Assembly: GCF_000170795.1 (NCBI RefSeq) | Contig: NZ_ABCM01000010.1 | Span: 147,748 to 211,747 of the forward strand | Reading direction: 5' to 3' | Source: Pedobacter sp. BAL39 | GTDB lineage: Bacteria > Bacteroidota > Bacteroidia > Sphingobacteriales > Sphingobacteriaceae | Length of the DNA: 64,000 bases | Shown: one piece after another, positions 55,832 to 64,000 of the stretch | Numbering within the stretch: the stretch's first letter is position 1 | Layout of the letters: every line of letters starts with the position of its first letter | Made by a program: the position numbers and the translations under genes | The notes under the pieces: model-generated | The model's input: the letters and a program-made list of their open reading frames with translations, nothing else | Told to the model about the DNA's origin: nothing | Databases searched by the model: none

Positions 55832-56974
55832 CTATGGCATGACCACCAATAGCTTCTGCCCCTTTTTGTCCTTACCGGCTTCCATCCTGAAATGAACCTT
55901 ACTGCTTTTTAATACATTCAGGACTTCCATCAGACTGTAACTCCGCTCAATCTCCCCGTAGAATTTACGGTCGGAAAAATCTCCCTCGTAGGCGACTTCT
56001 ATATCGTACCAGCGTGAAATCTGGCGCATTAAATCTTTTAGCGGTGTGTTGTCGAAGCGAAACAGGCCATTCTTCCAGGCCACGACCATGGTGGTGTCGA
56101 TCTTACTGACCTTGATTCTCCCGGCATTGGATGTAGCCTGTTCACCGGGTTCAAGCAAAGTATTTCCAATGCGGACGCTTCCTTCCAGAAGGGTGGATTT
56201 GGTGCTGACCTCATCCTGATAACTACTGATGTTGAAGTGTGTCCCCAGCACTTCCAGCTCCTGCCCCGGAGTCTTGACGACAAAGGCGTGCATCTTATCT
56301 TTTGCAACTTCAAAATAGGCCTCCCCTTTCAGTTCTACCCTGCGCTGCTGAGCACCGGCAAAGGTGATGGGATAAGACAAGCTGGACTCCGCGTTGAGCC
56401 ATACCCTGGAACCATCGGGCAATTTCACCTGCCACTGCCCACCTTTAGGGGTAGAAATGGTATTTATTTTACGGAGATCCGCCTGATTACCAGCATCGAT
56501 AATGGTATAAACCAATTGTCCGTCTGCACTTTTAGTTACAGTCACACCAGCCTGACTGGCAATTTTACCGTTAGCCGCCTCCGTTAGGGAAATTTTTGAG
56601 CCATCGGCTAGGGTCAGGTAGGCTTTATTACCTCCGGGAAGGGCGTCAACGGGAATGGTTTTAGCAATGTTACTTTTTGTTTTTATAGCTGCAGGGTGCC
56701 TCATAAAGAAAAAGGCAATCCCTCCGATCAGCGCAATGCTGGCTGCGACTGATGTCAGACGAACCCATCCGGGTAACCTTTTAGACACCATCTGCTGTGC
56801 ACCAGGAAGTTTCAGCCAGAGGTCATGCCCTATGGCTTCCAGTTCTTCGACAGAAAGGTTAGCCTGCTGATCTCTGATCTGGAACAGCCACCGCTCAACC
56901 AGCATCTGCTCCTCATCGGTACAATTACCATTTCTATACTTTTCCAGTAATGCTAAGGCCTGTTCGTTTGTCAT
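55832..56974 (-). CDS. FecR-family anti-sigma factor
   Basis: A 380-aa single-pass inner-membrane regulator. The N-terminal part is cytoplasmic (EQALALLEKYRNGNCTDEEQ), a membrane helix spans about residues 70-90 (LTSVAASIALIGGIAFFFM), and the FecR domain has STPKGGQWQVKLPDGSRVWL and GEAYFEVAKDKMHAFVVKTP. A C-terminal DUF4974 part follows (LKDLMRQISRWYDIEVAYEG). It would relay the SusC STN signal to the ECF sigma factor encoded at 57271. A repeat element lies in the 296-bp gap between the two genes. Confidence 0.92.
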   Translation of the reverse strand: MTNEQALALLEKYRNGNCTDEEQMLVERWLFQIRDQQANLSVEELEAIGHDLWLKLPGAQQMVSKRLPGWVRLTSVAASIALIGGIAFFFMRHPAAIKTKSNIAKTIPVDALPGGNKAYLTLADGSKISLTEAANGKIASQAGVTVTKSADGQLVYTIIDAGNQADLRKINTISTPKGGQWQVKLPDGSRVWLNAESSLSYPITFAGAQQRRVELKGEAYFEVAKDKMHAFVVKTPGQELEVLGTHFNISSYQDEVSTKSTLLEGSVRIGNTLLEPGEQATSNAGRIKVSKIDTTMVVAWKNGLFRFDNTPLKDLMRQISRWYDIEVAYEGDFSDRKFYGEIERSYSLMEVLNVLKSSKVHFRMEAGKDKKGQKLLVVMP

Positions 56975-57055
56975 GCGTTGAATTGTGGTGATTTAAAGAC
57001 ATGACAGGAAAGTAAGGGGCTAACATGCAGAAGAAAATGAAAAAAATATCAGCGG

Positions 57056-57257
57056 GTTGAAAACAGGGAGGTTGATAAGGTACACCTCGCCCTTTAAGGC
57101 CCTTTCTGACGGCTTTTCTATGGCTTTTATATATCCCTATACCTTATACGGGATATGTGAATACCTTGTGAGTACCTTGTCAACCCCTTGTGAGTAGCGA
57201 ACAAAACCCGAACAATTGGCGAACAAAAAGCGAAAATCACTTATCCTGGTTTTTAAC
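57056..57257. repeat. 11-nt phased repeat element (element B)
   Basis: Positions 57111-57242 are twelve consecutive 11-nt units in exact register. They fall into similar groups: GGCTTTTCTAT and GGCTTTTATAT; ATGTGAATACC, TTGTGAGTACC, TTGTCAACCCC and TTGTGAGTAGC; GAACAAAACCC, GAACAATTGGC and GAACAAAAAGC. Most units end in CC or GC. Imperfect inverted arms flank the block (57056-57068 and 57245-57257, 10 of 13 positions match). The arms share the AACAGGG / CCTG core with element A. It fills the gap between the sigma and FecR genes and would lie in their shared transcript. Confidence 0.75.
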
Positions 57258-57270
57258 ACAGCAGAGCTGA

Positions 57271-57840
57271 TCAGGTCTCAAAAAGGAAGTAGATAATTAG
57301 TGAAAGCAAGAATTTCGCTTTTAACCTTAACAGTGCATTGGAGACCTGCCGGTCGACAGTTTTCTCATTGAGTTCCAGTCTCTCGGCAATCTCCTTATGA
57401 CTCAGGTGTTCCTTGCGGCTCATTTCAAAGATCTGTCTCATTTTCGGTGGCAGCTGCTGGATCTCCTTCTCGATCAGTTCAGCAAGCTGCTTCTCCCTGA
57501 TGCGGTGGTCAGACCTGGTTTCCTCCTTGCTGGCGAAACTGGAAAAGGCCGAAGCATATTTCTCTTTTACGCCCTCATGCAGAAAATGGTTGACAATCCG
57601 GTTGTTGATGGTCGTGAAAAAATATCCCGCAAGGCTGGACTTCAGCACAAAGAGTTCTCTTTTTTCCCAGGTGTTGGTAAACAACTCCTGGATGAGGTCT
57701 TTGGCCAGTTCCTTATCTCCAAGCCTCTTGTAGGCATGAGAAAATAAAAGGGCATAATGACGGCGGTAGATTTCTGCATAAGCCTCATGGCAGCCATCTT
57801 TCAATAGCATCACCAATTCATGATCGTTCACAGTTTTCAT
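57271..57840 (-). CDS. ECF-type sigma-70 factor of the Sus locus
   Basis: A 189-aa ECF sigma factor; the ATG at 57840 is chosen (MKTVNDHELVMLL). Region 2 is YAEIYRRHYALLFSHAYKRL with LAKDLIQELFTNTWEKRE, and region 4 is LPPKMRQIFEMSRKEHLSHK with EIAERLELNEKTVDRQVSNA. It belongs to the FecI-like sigma factors of Bacteroidota that pair with FecR and an STN-containing SusC, as encoded downstream. Confidence 0.93.
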   Translation of the reverse strand: MKTVNDHELVMLLKDGCHEAYAEIYRRHYALLFSHAYKRLGDKELAKDLIQELFTNTWEKRELFVLKSSLAGYFFTTINNRIVNHFLHEGVKEKYASAFSSFASKEETRSDHRIREKQLAELIEKEIQQLPPKMRQIFEMSRKEHLSHKEIAERLELNEKTVDRQVSNALLRLKAKFLLSLIIYFLFET

Positions 57841-58047
57841 TGACCCCATTATGACAAATATAACGAATAACATTCCGGTTACAAGCCCTAACGAATGATA
57901 TCTTTGCAGCCTGTGTTAAAATAAAACAGCGGCATCTGCCGTTAAGATAATGACAGGCATTTTAGTGTTCCCTGAGTACTAAAATTAAGCCCTGCACACG
58001 AAACAACATCCTTGTTTTAAAATATTTAAAATATTTTAAAGAGCTAC

Positions 58048-58078
58048 TTGCTGGTTACAAATATTTTATTGATATTTG
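58048..58078 (+). promoter_or_regulatory. Promoter of the rpmB-rpmG-DUF4295 operon
   Basis: A -33 TTG (58048-58050) and a -7 box GATATTTG (58071-58078), close to TAnnTTTG, are separated by 20 bp. This fits the Bacteroidota sigma-A promoter. The start of transcription would be about 45 nt before the rpmB start. The rest of the gap from 57841 shows no other feature. Confidence 0.6.
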
Positions 58079-58128
58079 CACACTCTTAAAAAAATTAAGA
58101 AAGAACAATTAACACTATATTTAAAAGC

Positions 58129-58362
58129 ATGTCTAGAGTTTGTGATTTAACCGGAAAAATGGCGATGACGGGTTTCAATGTTTCTCACTCAAACGTTAAA
58201 ACCAAGCGTAAGTTTTATCCCAACTTACAACTTCAGAAATTTTATATTCCTGATGAAGATCGTTGGATAACACTGAAAGTTTCGACTTCAGCTATTAAAA
58301 CCATCAATAAAATTGGTATTACTGAAGCGATCAATCGTTTCATGAAAAAAGGATATTTGTAA
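58129..58362 (+). CDS. rpmB: 50S ribosomal protein L28 (bL28)
   Basis: A 77-aa ribosomal protein with the typical start [20 protein letters not shown] and [13 protein letters not shown]. It is first in a small ribosomal operon with rpmG and a DUF4295 gene, a conserved order in Bacteroidota. Confidence 0.97.
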   Translation: MSRVCDLTGKMAMTGFNVSHSNVKTKRKFYPNLQLQKFYIPDEDRWITLKVSTSAIKTINKIGITEAINRFMKKGYL

Positions 58363-58402
58363 ATAACATTGGTTGATGTGAATCAACCTTAAGATTAATA
58401 AA

Positions 58403-58585
58403 ATGGCAAAAAAAGGTAACAGAGTACAAGTTATTCTAGAGTGTACAGAGCACAAAACCAGTGGCATGCCTGGTATGTCTAGGTATATCTCAACAAAAAA
58501 CCGTAAAAACACTACAGAGCGTTTAGAATTGAAAAAATTCAACCCTGTATTGAAGAAGGTAACTGTACATAAAGAAATTAAGTAA
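58403..58585 (+). CDS. rpmG: 50S ribosomal protein L33 (bL33)
   Basis: A 60-aa protein with [20 protein letters not shown] and [18 protein letters not shown], as in bL33. Only one Cys remains near the N terminus, so it is the zinc-independent form. It lies 40 nt after rpmB. Confidence 0.96.
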   Translation: MAKKGNRVQVILECTEHKTSGMPGMSRYISTKNRKNTTERLELKKFNPVLKKVTVHKEIK

Positions 58586-58624
58586 TACATTTAGTATTTT
58601 AACTAAATACAATCTATTTAGATC

Positions 58625-58786
58625 ATGGCAAAAAAGGTAGTTGCAACCCTGAAAACGGGTAAAGGTAAAGAATATTCGAAAGTTGTTACAATGACGAAAT
58701 CACCTAAAACTGGTGCATATTCTTTCAAAGAAGTTATTGTTCATAACGATCACGTAGCAGATGCTATTTCTGCATCTAAAAAATAA
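58625..58786 (+). CDS. DUF4295 protein, 53 aa
   Basis: A short basic protein: MAKKVVATLKTGKGKEYSKV, then TKSPKTGAYSFKEVIVHNDH and a Lys-rich end. It matches the DUF4295 family, found in Bacteroidota directly after rpmB and rpmG. Its size, charge and place suggest a ribosome-associated protein, but that is inference. Confidence 0.9.
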   Translation: MAKKVVATLKTGKGKEYSKVVTMTKSPKTGAYSFKEVIVHNDHVADAISASKK

Positions 58787-58809
58787 TATTAATATTTAAT
58801 AATATTAAA

Positions 58810-58840
58810 GCCGTCCCTCTTTAGTGGGAGGGCTTTTTTT
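58810..58840 (+). terminator. Rho-independent terminator after DUF4295
   Basis: GCCGTCCC and GGGAGGGC form an 8-bp stem with one mismatch, followed by seven T. It separates the small ribosomal operon from ftsY. Confidence 0.85.
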
Positions 58841-58858
58841 GTTTAGTTATACATTCTT

Positions 58859-59821
58859 ATGGGTTTATTCGATTTTTTCAAGAAAAAGGAAACCGCACCT
58901 GAAGCACAGGAAGCGCTGGACAAGGGATTAGAGAAAACTAAAGAAGGGTTTCTGAGTAAAATCACCAAAGCTGTGGCGGGTAAGTCGACAGTGGATGATG
59001 ATGTGCTCGATAACCTGGAAGAGGTACTGGTCACTTCGGATGTGGGCGTAACAACAACCCTGAAAATTATTGAACGCATACAGGATCGTGTAGCTAAAGA
59101 CAAATATCTGTCGACGACAGAACTCAATCACCTGCTTCGCGATGAGATCCAGCTGCTGCTTTCCGAAAACAACAGCAACGACTTCCGCAAGTTTGAATAC
59201 GGCCAGCACAAACCCTATGTCATCATGGTGGTTGGTGTTAATGGTGTCGGCAAGACTACTACCATTGGAAAGCTTTCACACAAGCTGAAGGCTGAAGGAT
59301 TAAAAGTAGTGCTTGGCGCTGCAGACACCTTCCGTGCGGCAGCCGTGGAGCAGATTAAACTCTGGGGAGAACGTGTAGGCGTCAGGGTGGTCGCACAGGC
59401 AATGGGATCCGATCCTGCTTCGGTAGCATTTGACACCCTGCAGTCGGCAGTAGCCAATGGCGAAGACGTGGTCATCATCGACACCGCCGGTCGCCTGCAC
59501 AACAAAATCGGACTGATGAATGAGCTCGGCAAAATCAAACATGTCATGGAGAAGGTCATCCCTTCTGCACCTCATGAGATCTTGCTGGTACTCGACGGAT
59601 CAACAGGACAAAATGCATTCGAGCAATGCAAACAATTTACGGAAGCTACAGATGTGAATGCCCTTGCGATCACCAAGCTGGATGGAACAGCAAAAGGTGG
59701 TGTCGTCATCGGCATCTCCGACCAGTTCAAAATCCCCGTAAAATATATAGGCGTCGGCGAAGGCATGAACGACCTGCAATTATTTGATAAAAAAGCTTTT
59801 GTAGACAGTTTATTTAAATAA
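58859..59821 (+). CDS. ftsY: Signal recognition particle receptor FtsY
   Basis: A 320-aa SRP-type GTPase without a long acidic A domain, as usual outside the Gammaproteobacteria. The N domain begins GLFDFFKKKETAPEAQEALD. The G domain has GVNGVGKTTTIGKL (P-loop), GAADTFRAAAVEQIKLWG, IIDTAGRLHNK and ITKLDGTAKGGVVIG. It targets ribosomes making membrane proteins to the translocon together with Ffh. Confidence 0.97.
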   Translation: MGLFDFFKKKETAPEAQEALDKGLEKTKEGFLSKITKAVAGKSTVDDDVLDNLEEVLVTSDVGVTTTLKIIERIQDRVAKDKYLSTTELNHLLRDEIQLLLSENNSNDFRKFEYGQHKPYVIMVVGVNGVGKTTTIGKLSHKLKAEGLKVVLGAADTFRAAAVEQIKLWGERVGVRVVAQAMGSDPASVAFDTLQSAVANGEDVVIIDTAGRLHNKIGLMNELGKIKHVMEKVIPSAPHEILLVLDGSTGQNAFEQCKQFTEATDVNALAITKLDGTAKGGVVIGISDQFKIPVKYIGVGEGMNDLQLFDKKAFVDSLFK

Positions 59822-59864
59822 GCAACGCTGATTATTAAACTTCTGCATACGAGAAAAATATAAT

Positions 59865-61199
59865 ATGAATACAAAGACAGTATCTAAGATCATCCCTGTT
59901 AAAAAACCTAAAATCAATGTGATTACCTTAGGTTGTTCCAAAAACCTATACGATTCTGAGGTTTTAATGGGACAGCTTCGTGGTAACAGCATGGATGTGG
60001 TCCATGAAGCAGACAAGATGGGCAAAGATGATATTGTAGTGATCAATACCTGTGGTTTCATCGACAATGCCAAACAGGAATCTATTGATACAATATTGCA
60101 ATACAGCCAGTTGAAGGATGAAGGAAAAGTTGGGAAGGTAATCGTGACCGGCTGTTTGTCTGAAAGGTACAAACCAGAACTGGAATCGGAGATCACCAAT
60201 GTGGATGCTTTCTTCGGCACCAACGACCTGAACAACATCCTGCACTCCCTGGGGGCAAACTATAAACATGAGCTGATCGGTGAGCGTCTGCTAACCACGC
60301 CTTCACATTTTGCGTATTTTAAAATTGCTGAAGGCTGTAACCGCCCATGCTCTTTCTGCGCCATCCCCCTGATGCGTGGCAAACACGTTTCCCGCGACAT
60401 GCAGGAACTGGTAAATGAAGCAAAAATCCTTGCTGCCAATGGCACCAAAGAACTGATCCTCATTGCACAGGACCTTACCTACTACGGACTGGACATCTAT
60501 GGAAAGCGTAACCTTGACGAATTGCTGAGACGCCTCTCTGATGTGAATGGTATCGAATGGATCAGGCTGCAGTACGCCTACCCTTCTGGTTTCCCTATGG
60601 AAATCCTGGATGCCATGAACGAACGCGACAACATCTGCAAATACCTGGATATGCCATTACAGCACATCACAGACAACATGCTGAAGTCCATGCGCCGAGG
60701 CATCACCAAACAAAAAACCATCGACATCGTCAACCAGATCAGGGATAAAGTGCCCAACATTGCGATGCGTACGACTTTAATCTGCGGTTATCCTGGTGAA
60801 ACGGAGCAGGATTTTGAAGAGATGCTCAGCTGGGTAGAAGATACCCGATTCGATAGACTGGGTTGCTTTACTTATTCTCATGAAGAAAAAACACATGCCC
60901 ATAACCTGGTGGATGATGTCCCTGATGAAGTAAAACAAGAGCGTGTAGATGCCATTATGGAACTTCAGCAAGGCATTTCTTTTGACATCAACCAGGAAAA
61001 AGTGGGCAAAACCTACAAAGTGCTGGTCGACAGAAAAGAAGGTGATTTCTTTATTGGCCGTACGGAGTTTGACTCTCCGGAGGTCGACAATGAGGTGCTG
61101 ATTGATGCAGCTACTGGTTACGCCGCCAACGGCAGCTTCGTAAATGTGAGAATAGACCGCGCGGAAGACTTTGATCTGTATGGACAGATTGTAAAATAA
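59865..61199 (+). CDS. rimO: Ribosomal protein S12 methylthiotransferase RimO
   Basis: A 444-aa radical-SAM enzyme that adds a methylthio group to an Asp of ribosomal protein S12. The N-terminal UPF0004 domain carries three Cys for the auxiliary cluster (TLGCSKN, NTCGFID, VTGCLSER). The radical-SAM motif is EGCNRPCSFCAIPLMRG (Cys-x3-Cys-x2-Cys). The C-terminal TRAM domain starts near VGKTYKVLVDRKEGDFFIGR. It follows ftsY by 43 nt. Confidence 0.96.
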   Translation: MNTKTVSKIIPVKKPKINVITLGCSKNLYDSEVLMGQLRGNSMDVVHEADKMGKDDIVVINTCGFIDNAKQESIDTILQYSQLKDEGKVGKVIVTGCLSERYKPELESEITNVDAFFGTNDLNNILHSLGANYKHELIGERLLTTPSHFAYFKIAEGCNRPCSFCAIPLMRGKHVSRDMQELVNEAKILAANGTKELILIAQDLTYYGLDIYGKRNLDELLRRLSDVNGIEWIRLQYAYPSGFPMEILDAMNERDNICKYLDMPLQHITDNMLKSMRRGITKQKTIDIVNQIRDKVPNIAMRTTLICGYPGETEQDFEEMLSWVEDTRFDRLGCFTYSHEEKTHAHNLVDDVPDEVKQERVDAIMELQQGISFDINQEKVGKTYKVLVDRKEGDFFIGRTEFDSPEVDNEVLIDAATGYAANGSFVNVRIDRAEDFDLYGQIVK

Positions 61200-61245
61200 A
61201 AGTGGGTTGTTCAGAATTATAGTTTATTAACTTAAATTCGTGGCA

Positions 61246-62835
61246 ATGCAAGCAAAGTACATCTCTTATCAGGAAACGAATGCCTTTTCTGCTGCCGTAT
61301 TGGATTACATCGGAGGAAAGGACCAGCTAAAGGCTTTTTATAAGTATACACCGGATTTTGATGGCTTTGCGAAAGCCATTGCGAACCGCAACTTTAAAGG
61401 GGAACGATCAACATTGGTCGATGTCCTCAAAAAGCAATACCACAACATTGACGCATCAGCCCTGGTGCAGCAAAACATTGATTTACTGACTGATGACCGG
61501 ACCTTTACCATCACTACCGGTCATCAGCTCAACATATTCACCGGCCCTCTTTATTTCATTTATAAGATCGTTACCGCCATCAACCTTGCAAAGGAGCTGA
61601 AGGTGCAGTTTCCAGACTACAATTTTGTCCCGGTATACTGGATGGCAACGGAGGATCATGATTTCGAAGAAATCAATCACCTGAAAATTGAAGATAAAAA
61701 GCTCAGCTGGAATAAACGTGCTGCCGGTGCAACGGGCAGGTTAAATACGGCCGACATTACTGAAGTACTGAACGCGTACAAAGGTTACCTTGGCATCAGT
61801 GAAAATGGGCTGAAGCTGGCTGAACTTACAGATCGAGCTTATGCTCAAAATGAAAAACTAGCAGATGCCACACGCGTACTGGTAGACGGCCTGTTCGGTG
61901 AGTACGGCCTGATCTGTGTAGATGCGGATGTTCATGAACTCAAAAAACAGTTCGCCGGCATTGTTGAAAAAGACATTATCGAACAAAACAGTTTCAAATC
62001 TATTTCTGAAAGCAATGCCAGTCTGGAGGATCATGGTTACCGTGCCCAGGTCAATCCACGTGAAATCAATTTCTTCTACATGACGGATGGTTTTCGCGAA
62101 CGCATTGTGGAAGAAAATGGAATTTATCAGGTCTTGAATAGTGACATCAGATTTTCAGAAGTCGAGCTTAAACAGGAAATTGAATCTTTTCCAGAGCGGT
62201 TTAGTCCGAATGTTGTGATGCGCCCGATGTACCAGGAAGTGATCCTGCCGAACCTTGCCTATATTGGCGGAGGCGCAGAGGTGACCTACTGGCTGCAGCT
62301 GAAAAGCAACTTTGAGCATTATGGTGTGGCCTATCCGGTATTGTTGCTGAGGAACTCAGCGCTGGTCATAGACAAGCGCAGTGAGCGTAAAATGCAAATC
62401 CTGGCCATTACCCATAAGAACCTGTTTAAAGACGATGAGACGCTTAAAAACGACTGGATTAAGGCACATGTAACGCTTCAGCTCTCCCTGGATGATGAGG
62501 AGCGTTCCATCAGGGCTGTTTTCGACCAGATTAAGCTAAATGCGTATAAAATAGACAAGACATTAGGGGAGTCTGCTGATGCGGCGAAAACGAAAGCTTT
62601 GAAACTGATTTCACGTCTGGAGAAAAAGATGCTGAGGGCAGAAAAACGTAAACATGATACTTCTCTGAGTCAGATTGACGACCTTAAGGATAAACTATTT
62701 CCGAATGGTGTACTTCAGGAGCGTGTCCTGAATATCGCCCCGATCTATGTGGTGCATGGTGATGCTTTCATTGCTGCTTGCATCGATAGCTTCAAACCAT
62801 TGGATCATCAGTTTACTGTTCTATTTGCCCAATAA
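61246..62835 (+). CDS. bshC: Bacillithiol biosynthesis cysteine-adding enzyme BshC
   Basis: A 529-aa protein of the BshC family, which adds cysteine to glucosaminyl-malate in the last step of bacillithiol synthesis. Family stretches are TITTGHQLNIFTGPLYFIYK, VYWMATEDHDFEEINHL, SPNVVMRPMYQEVILPNLAY and GGGAEVTYWLQLK. I use the ATG at 61246; a GTG two codons earlier is in frame. Its presence says the cell uses bacillithiol as a small thiol. Confidence 0.95.
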   Translation: MQAKYISYQETNAFSAAVLDYIGGKDQLKAFYKYTPDFDGFAKAIANRNFKGERSTLVDVLKKQYHNIDASALVQQNIDLLTDDRTFTITTGHQLNIFTGPLYFIYKIVTAINLAKELKVQFPDYNFVPVYWMATEDHDFEEINHLKIEDKKLSWNKRAAGATGRLNTADITEVLNAYKGYLGISENGLKLAELTDRAYAQNEKLADATRVLVDGLFGEYGLICVDADVHELKKQFAGIVEKDIIEQNSFKSISESNASLEDHGYRAQVNPREINFFYMTDGFRERIVEENGIYQVLNSDIRFSEVELKQEIESFPERFSPNVVMRPMYQEVILPNLAYIGGGAEVTYWLQLKSNFEHYGVAYPVLLLRNSALVIDKRSERKMQILAITHKNLFKDDETLKNDWIKAHVTLQLSLDDEERSIRAVFDQIKLNAYKIDKTLGESADAAKTKALKLISRLEKKMLRAEKRKHDTSLSQIDDLKDKLFPNGVLQERVLNIAPIYVVHGDAFIAACIDSFKPLDHQFTVLFAQ

Positions 62836-62846
62836 TTTTCCTCACC

Positions 62847-63935
62847 ATGACTTTTCATACTTTTACAGAAGCGCAGCTAAGAAATTTTACCGAAAGTGTA
62901 TTCCTGAGAATGGGATGTCCGGAACAAGATGCCCAACTCGCGGCAGATGTCCTGCTAAAGTCTGATCTCAGGGGTATTGACTCTCATGGGGTGGCGCGTC
63001 TGAGCGGTTATGTGCGTTTATGGAAAAAGGAACGGATCAATGCGACGCCCAATGTCCGTGTGATCCATGAAACGCCAACGACAGCGACCGTAGATGGCGA
63101 CAGAGGACTGGGATTGGTGGTAGCTCCTTTTGCGATGAAAGTGGCGATCGAAAAGGCTAAGGTTTATGGCAGCGGATGGGTAGCGGTGAAAAATTCCAAC
63201 CATTTTGGGATTGCAGGTTACCATGCATTGATGGCTGTTGAGCAGGATATGGTCGGCATCAGCATGACCAATGCAAGCCCTCTTGTTGCGCCTACTTATG
63301 CGAATGAGCGGTTACTGGGCACAAACCCCATGTGTTATGCTTTCCCCGCGGGAAAATATCCCCCAGTGATTGTCGACATGGCCACTGCCGCTGCTGCCAA
63401 TGGTAAACTGGAAATCGCACAGCGCGCAAACCAGCCTGTTCCTGAAGGATGGGTACAGGATTTAAACGGAAATACTTCTACGAATCCGAATCAATTGAAA
63501 GAAGGTGGATCTTTACTACCTCTTGGAAGCGATAAGGATCACGGCAGTCATAAAGGATATGGACTGAGTGCTACTGTAGATATTCTATCTGCGGTACTCT
63601 CTGGCGCCAATTACGGGCCCTGGGCCCCTCCTTTTGTGGCTTTCCTGGAACCGGCAGCAAATCCGGTAGGTGAAGGCTTAGGCCACTTCTTTGGGGCAAT
63701 GCGTGTGGATGGATTCCGTCCTGCACAGGAGTTCAAGGATCATCTGGACAACTGGATTGAAAGGTTTAAATCTGCAAAGACCGTGGATGAAGATAAAAAG
63801 GTCATCATTCCCGGTGAGCCCGAGTATAATTTTGAATTGGAAAGAAAGGTAATCGGGATCCCGCTGATTGATGTGGTAGTGAAGGATCTGAATGCTTTGG
63901 CTGAAGGATTGGGTATTGCCGGGCTGCCAGCATAA
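62847..63935 (+). CDS. Ldh-family (malate/L-lactate/ureidoglycolate) NAD(P)-dependent dehydrogenase
   Basis: A 362-aa oxidoreductase of the type II malate/L-lactate dehydrogenase family. Motifs are DLRGIDSHGVARLSGYV, the active-site region VKNSNHFGIAGYHA, ISMTNASPLVAPTYANERLL, GTNPMCYAFPAG and GSHKGYGLSATVDILSAVL. The family reduces various 2-oxoacids; the substrate cannot be told from the sequence. It starts 11 nt after bshC and may be co-transcribed. I see nothing in the last 65 bases of the window. Confidence 0.92.
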   Translation: MTFHTFTEAQLRNFTESVFLRMGCPEQDAQLAADVLLKSDLRGIDSHGVARLSGYVRLWKKERINATPNVRVIHETPTTATVDGDRGLGLVVAPFAMKVAIEKAKVYGSGWVAVKNSNHFGIAGYHALMAVEQDMVGISMTNASPLVAPTYANERLLGTNPMCYAFPAGKYPPVIVDMATAAAANGKLEIAQRANQPVPEGWVQDLNGNTSTNPNQLKEGGSLLPLGSDKDHGSHKGYGLSATVDILSAVLSGANYGPWAPPFVAFLEPAANPVGEGLGHFFGAMRVDGFRPAQEFKDHLDNWIERFKSAKTVDEDKKVIIPGEPEYNFELERKVIGIPLIDVVVKDLNALAEGLGIAGLPA

Positions 63936-64000
63936 CCAGTGGTATTTATGGGTGCTTAAGCATAAGTTATTCTTCGAGTTTCTAAGTAAAGCAAAAAAGT

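Overview
The window looks like a chromosomal stretch of a Bacteroidota bacterium of the Sphingobacteriaceae, most probably Pedobacter or a close relative. The signs are a SusC/SusD pair with an ECF sigma factor and a FecR anti-sigma factor, many lipoproteins, TAnnTTTG promoter boxes, tRNAs without an encoded CCA, a bacillithiol gene (bshC), and the order rpmB-rpmG-DUF4295-ftsY-rimO. No rRNA, CRISPR array, transposase or integrase was seen.

Layout. 90-7414: an esterase-like hydrolase, then a tight minus-strand operon (RidA, KDG-type sugar kinase, KDPG/KHG aldolase, D-threonine-aldolase-family PLP enzyme, M19 dipeptidase) divergent from a GntP permease. Together these fit uptake and breakdown of a sugar acid or amino-sugar acid to pyruvate and glyceraldehyde-3-phosphate. 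7574-11447: DUF2007 protein, lycopene cyclase, DUF6882-like protein, DUF1016 (PDDEXK) protein and a small outer-membrane protein. 11560-17406: glycerol locus (beta-barrel protein, glpF, glpK, glpD) divergent from a DeoR/GlpR-type regulator. 17420-21195: methyltransferase, an ECF sigma factor overlapping a trans-envelope beta-barrel partner, and a small secreted protein. 21398-27089: carbohydrate genes (Gfo/Idh oxidoreductase, truncated SGNH hydrolase, fucose/arabinose-isomerase-like protein, AraC regulator, GH43). 27253-35497: tRNA-Tyr, CDF transporter, PQQ-type sugar dehydrogenase with a cytochrome c domain, an AT-rich Vps62-like lipoprotein gene, tRNA-Ala, an unusual repeat element and two unknown lipoproteins.

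35617-40677 holds what I regard as the most interesting gene set: a mercuric-reductase-like flavin disulfide reductase, an OpuC/EgtU-type ABC ATPase, a permease fused to a substrate-binding domain whose two halves are in swapped order (a circular permutation), and an EgtD-like amino-acid N-methyltransferase. This could be an uptake and methylation system for a betaine such as hercynine or ergothioneine, but the substrate is inference.

40855-47660: GH92 mannosidase, then housekeeping genes (lpxB, a small membrane protein, surE, csbD-like gene, acs). 47887-57840: a Sus-type uptake locus without a glycan-degrading enzyme (two discoidin-type lipoproteins, SusD, SusC with STN domain, FecR, ECF sigma). 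58129-63935: rpmB, rpmG, DUF4295, ftsY, rimO, bshC and an Ldh-family dehydrogenase.

A second unusual signal is non-coding. Two intergenic regions (32740-32892 and 57056-57257) each contain eleven or twelve consecutive 11-nt units in strict register, between inverted arms that resemble each other. They look like two members of one repeat-element family.
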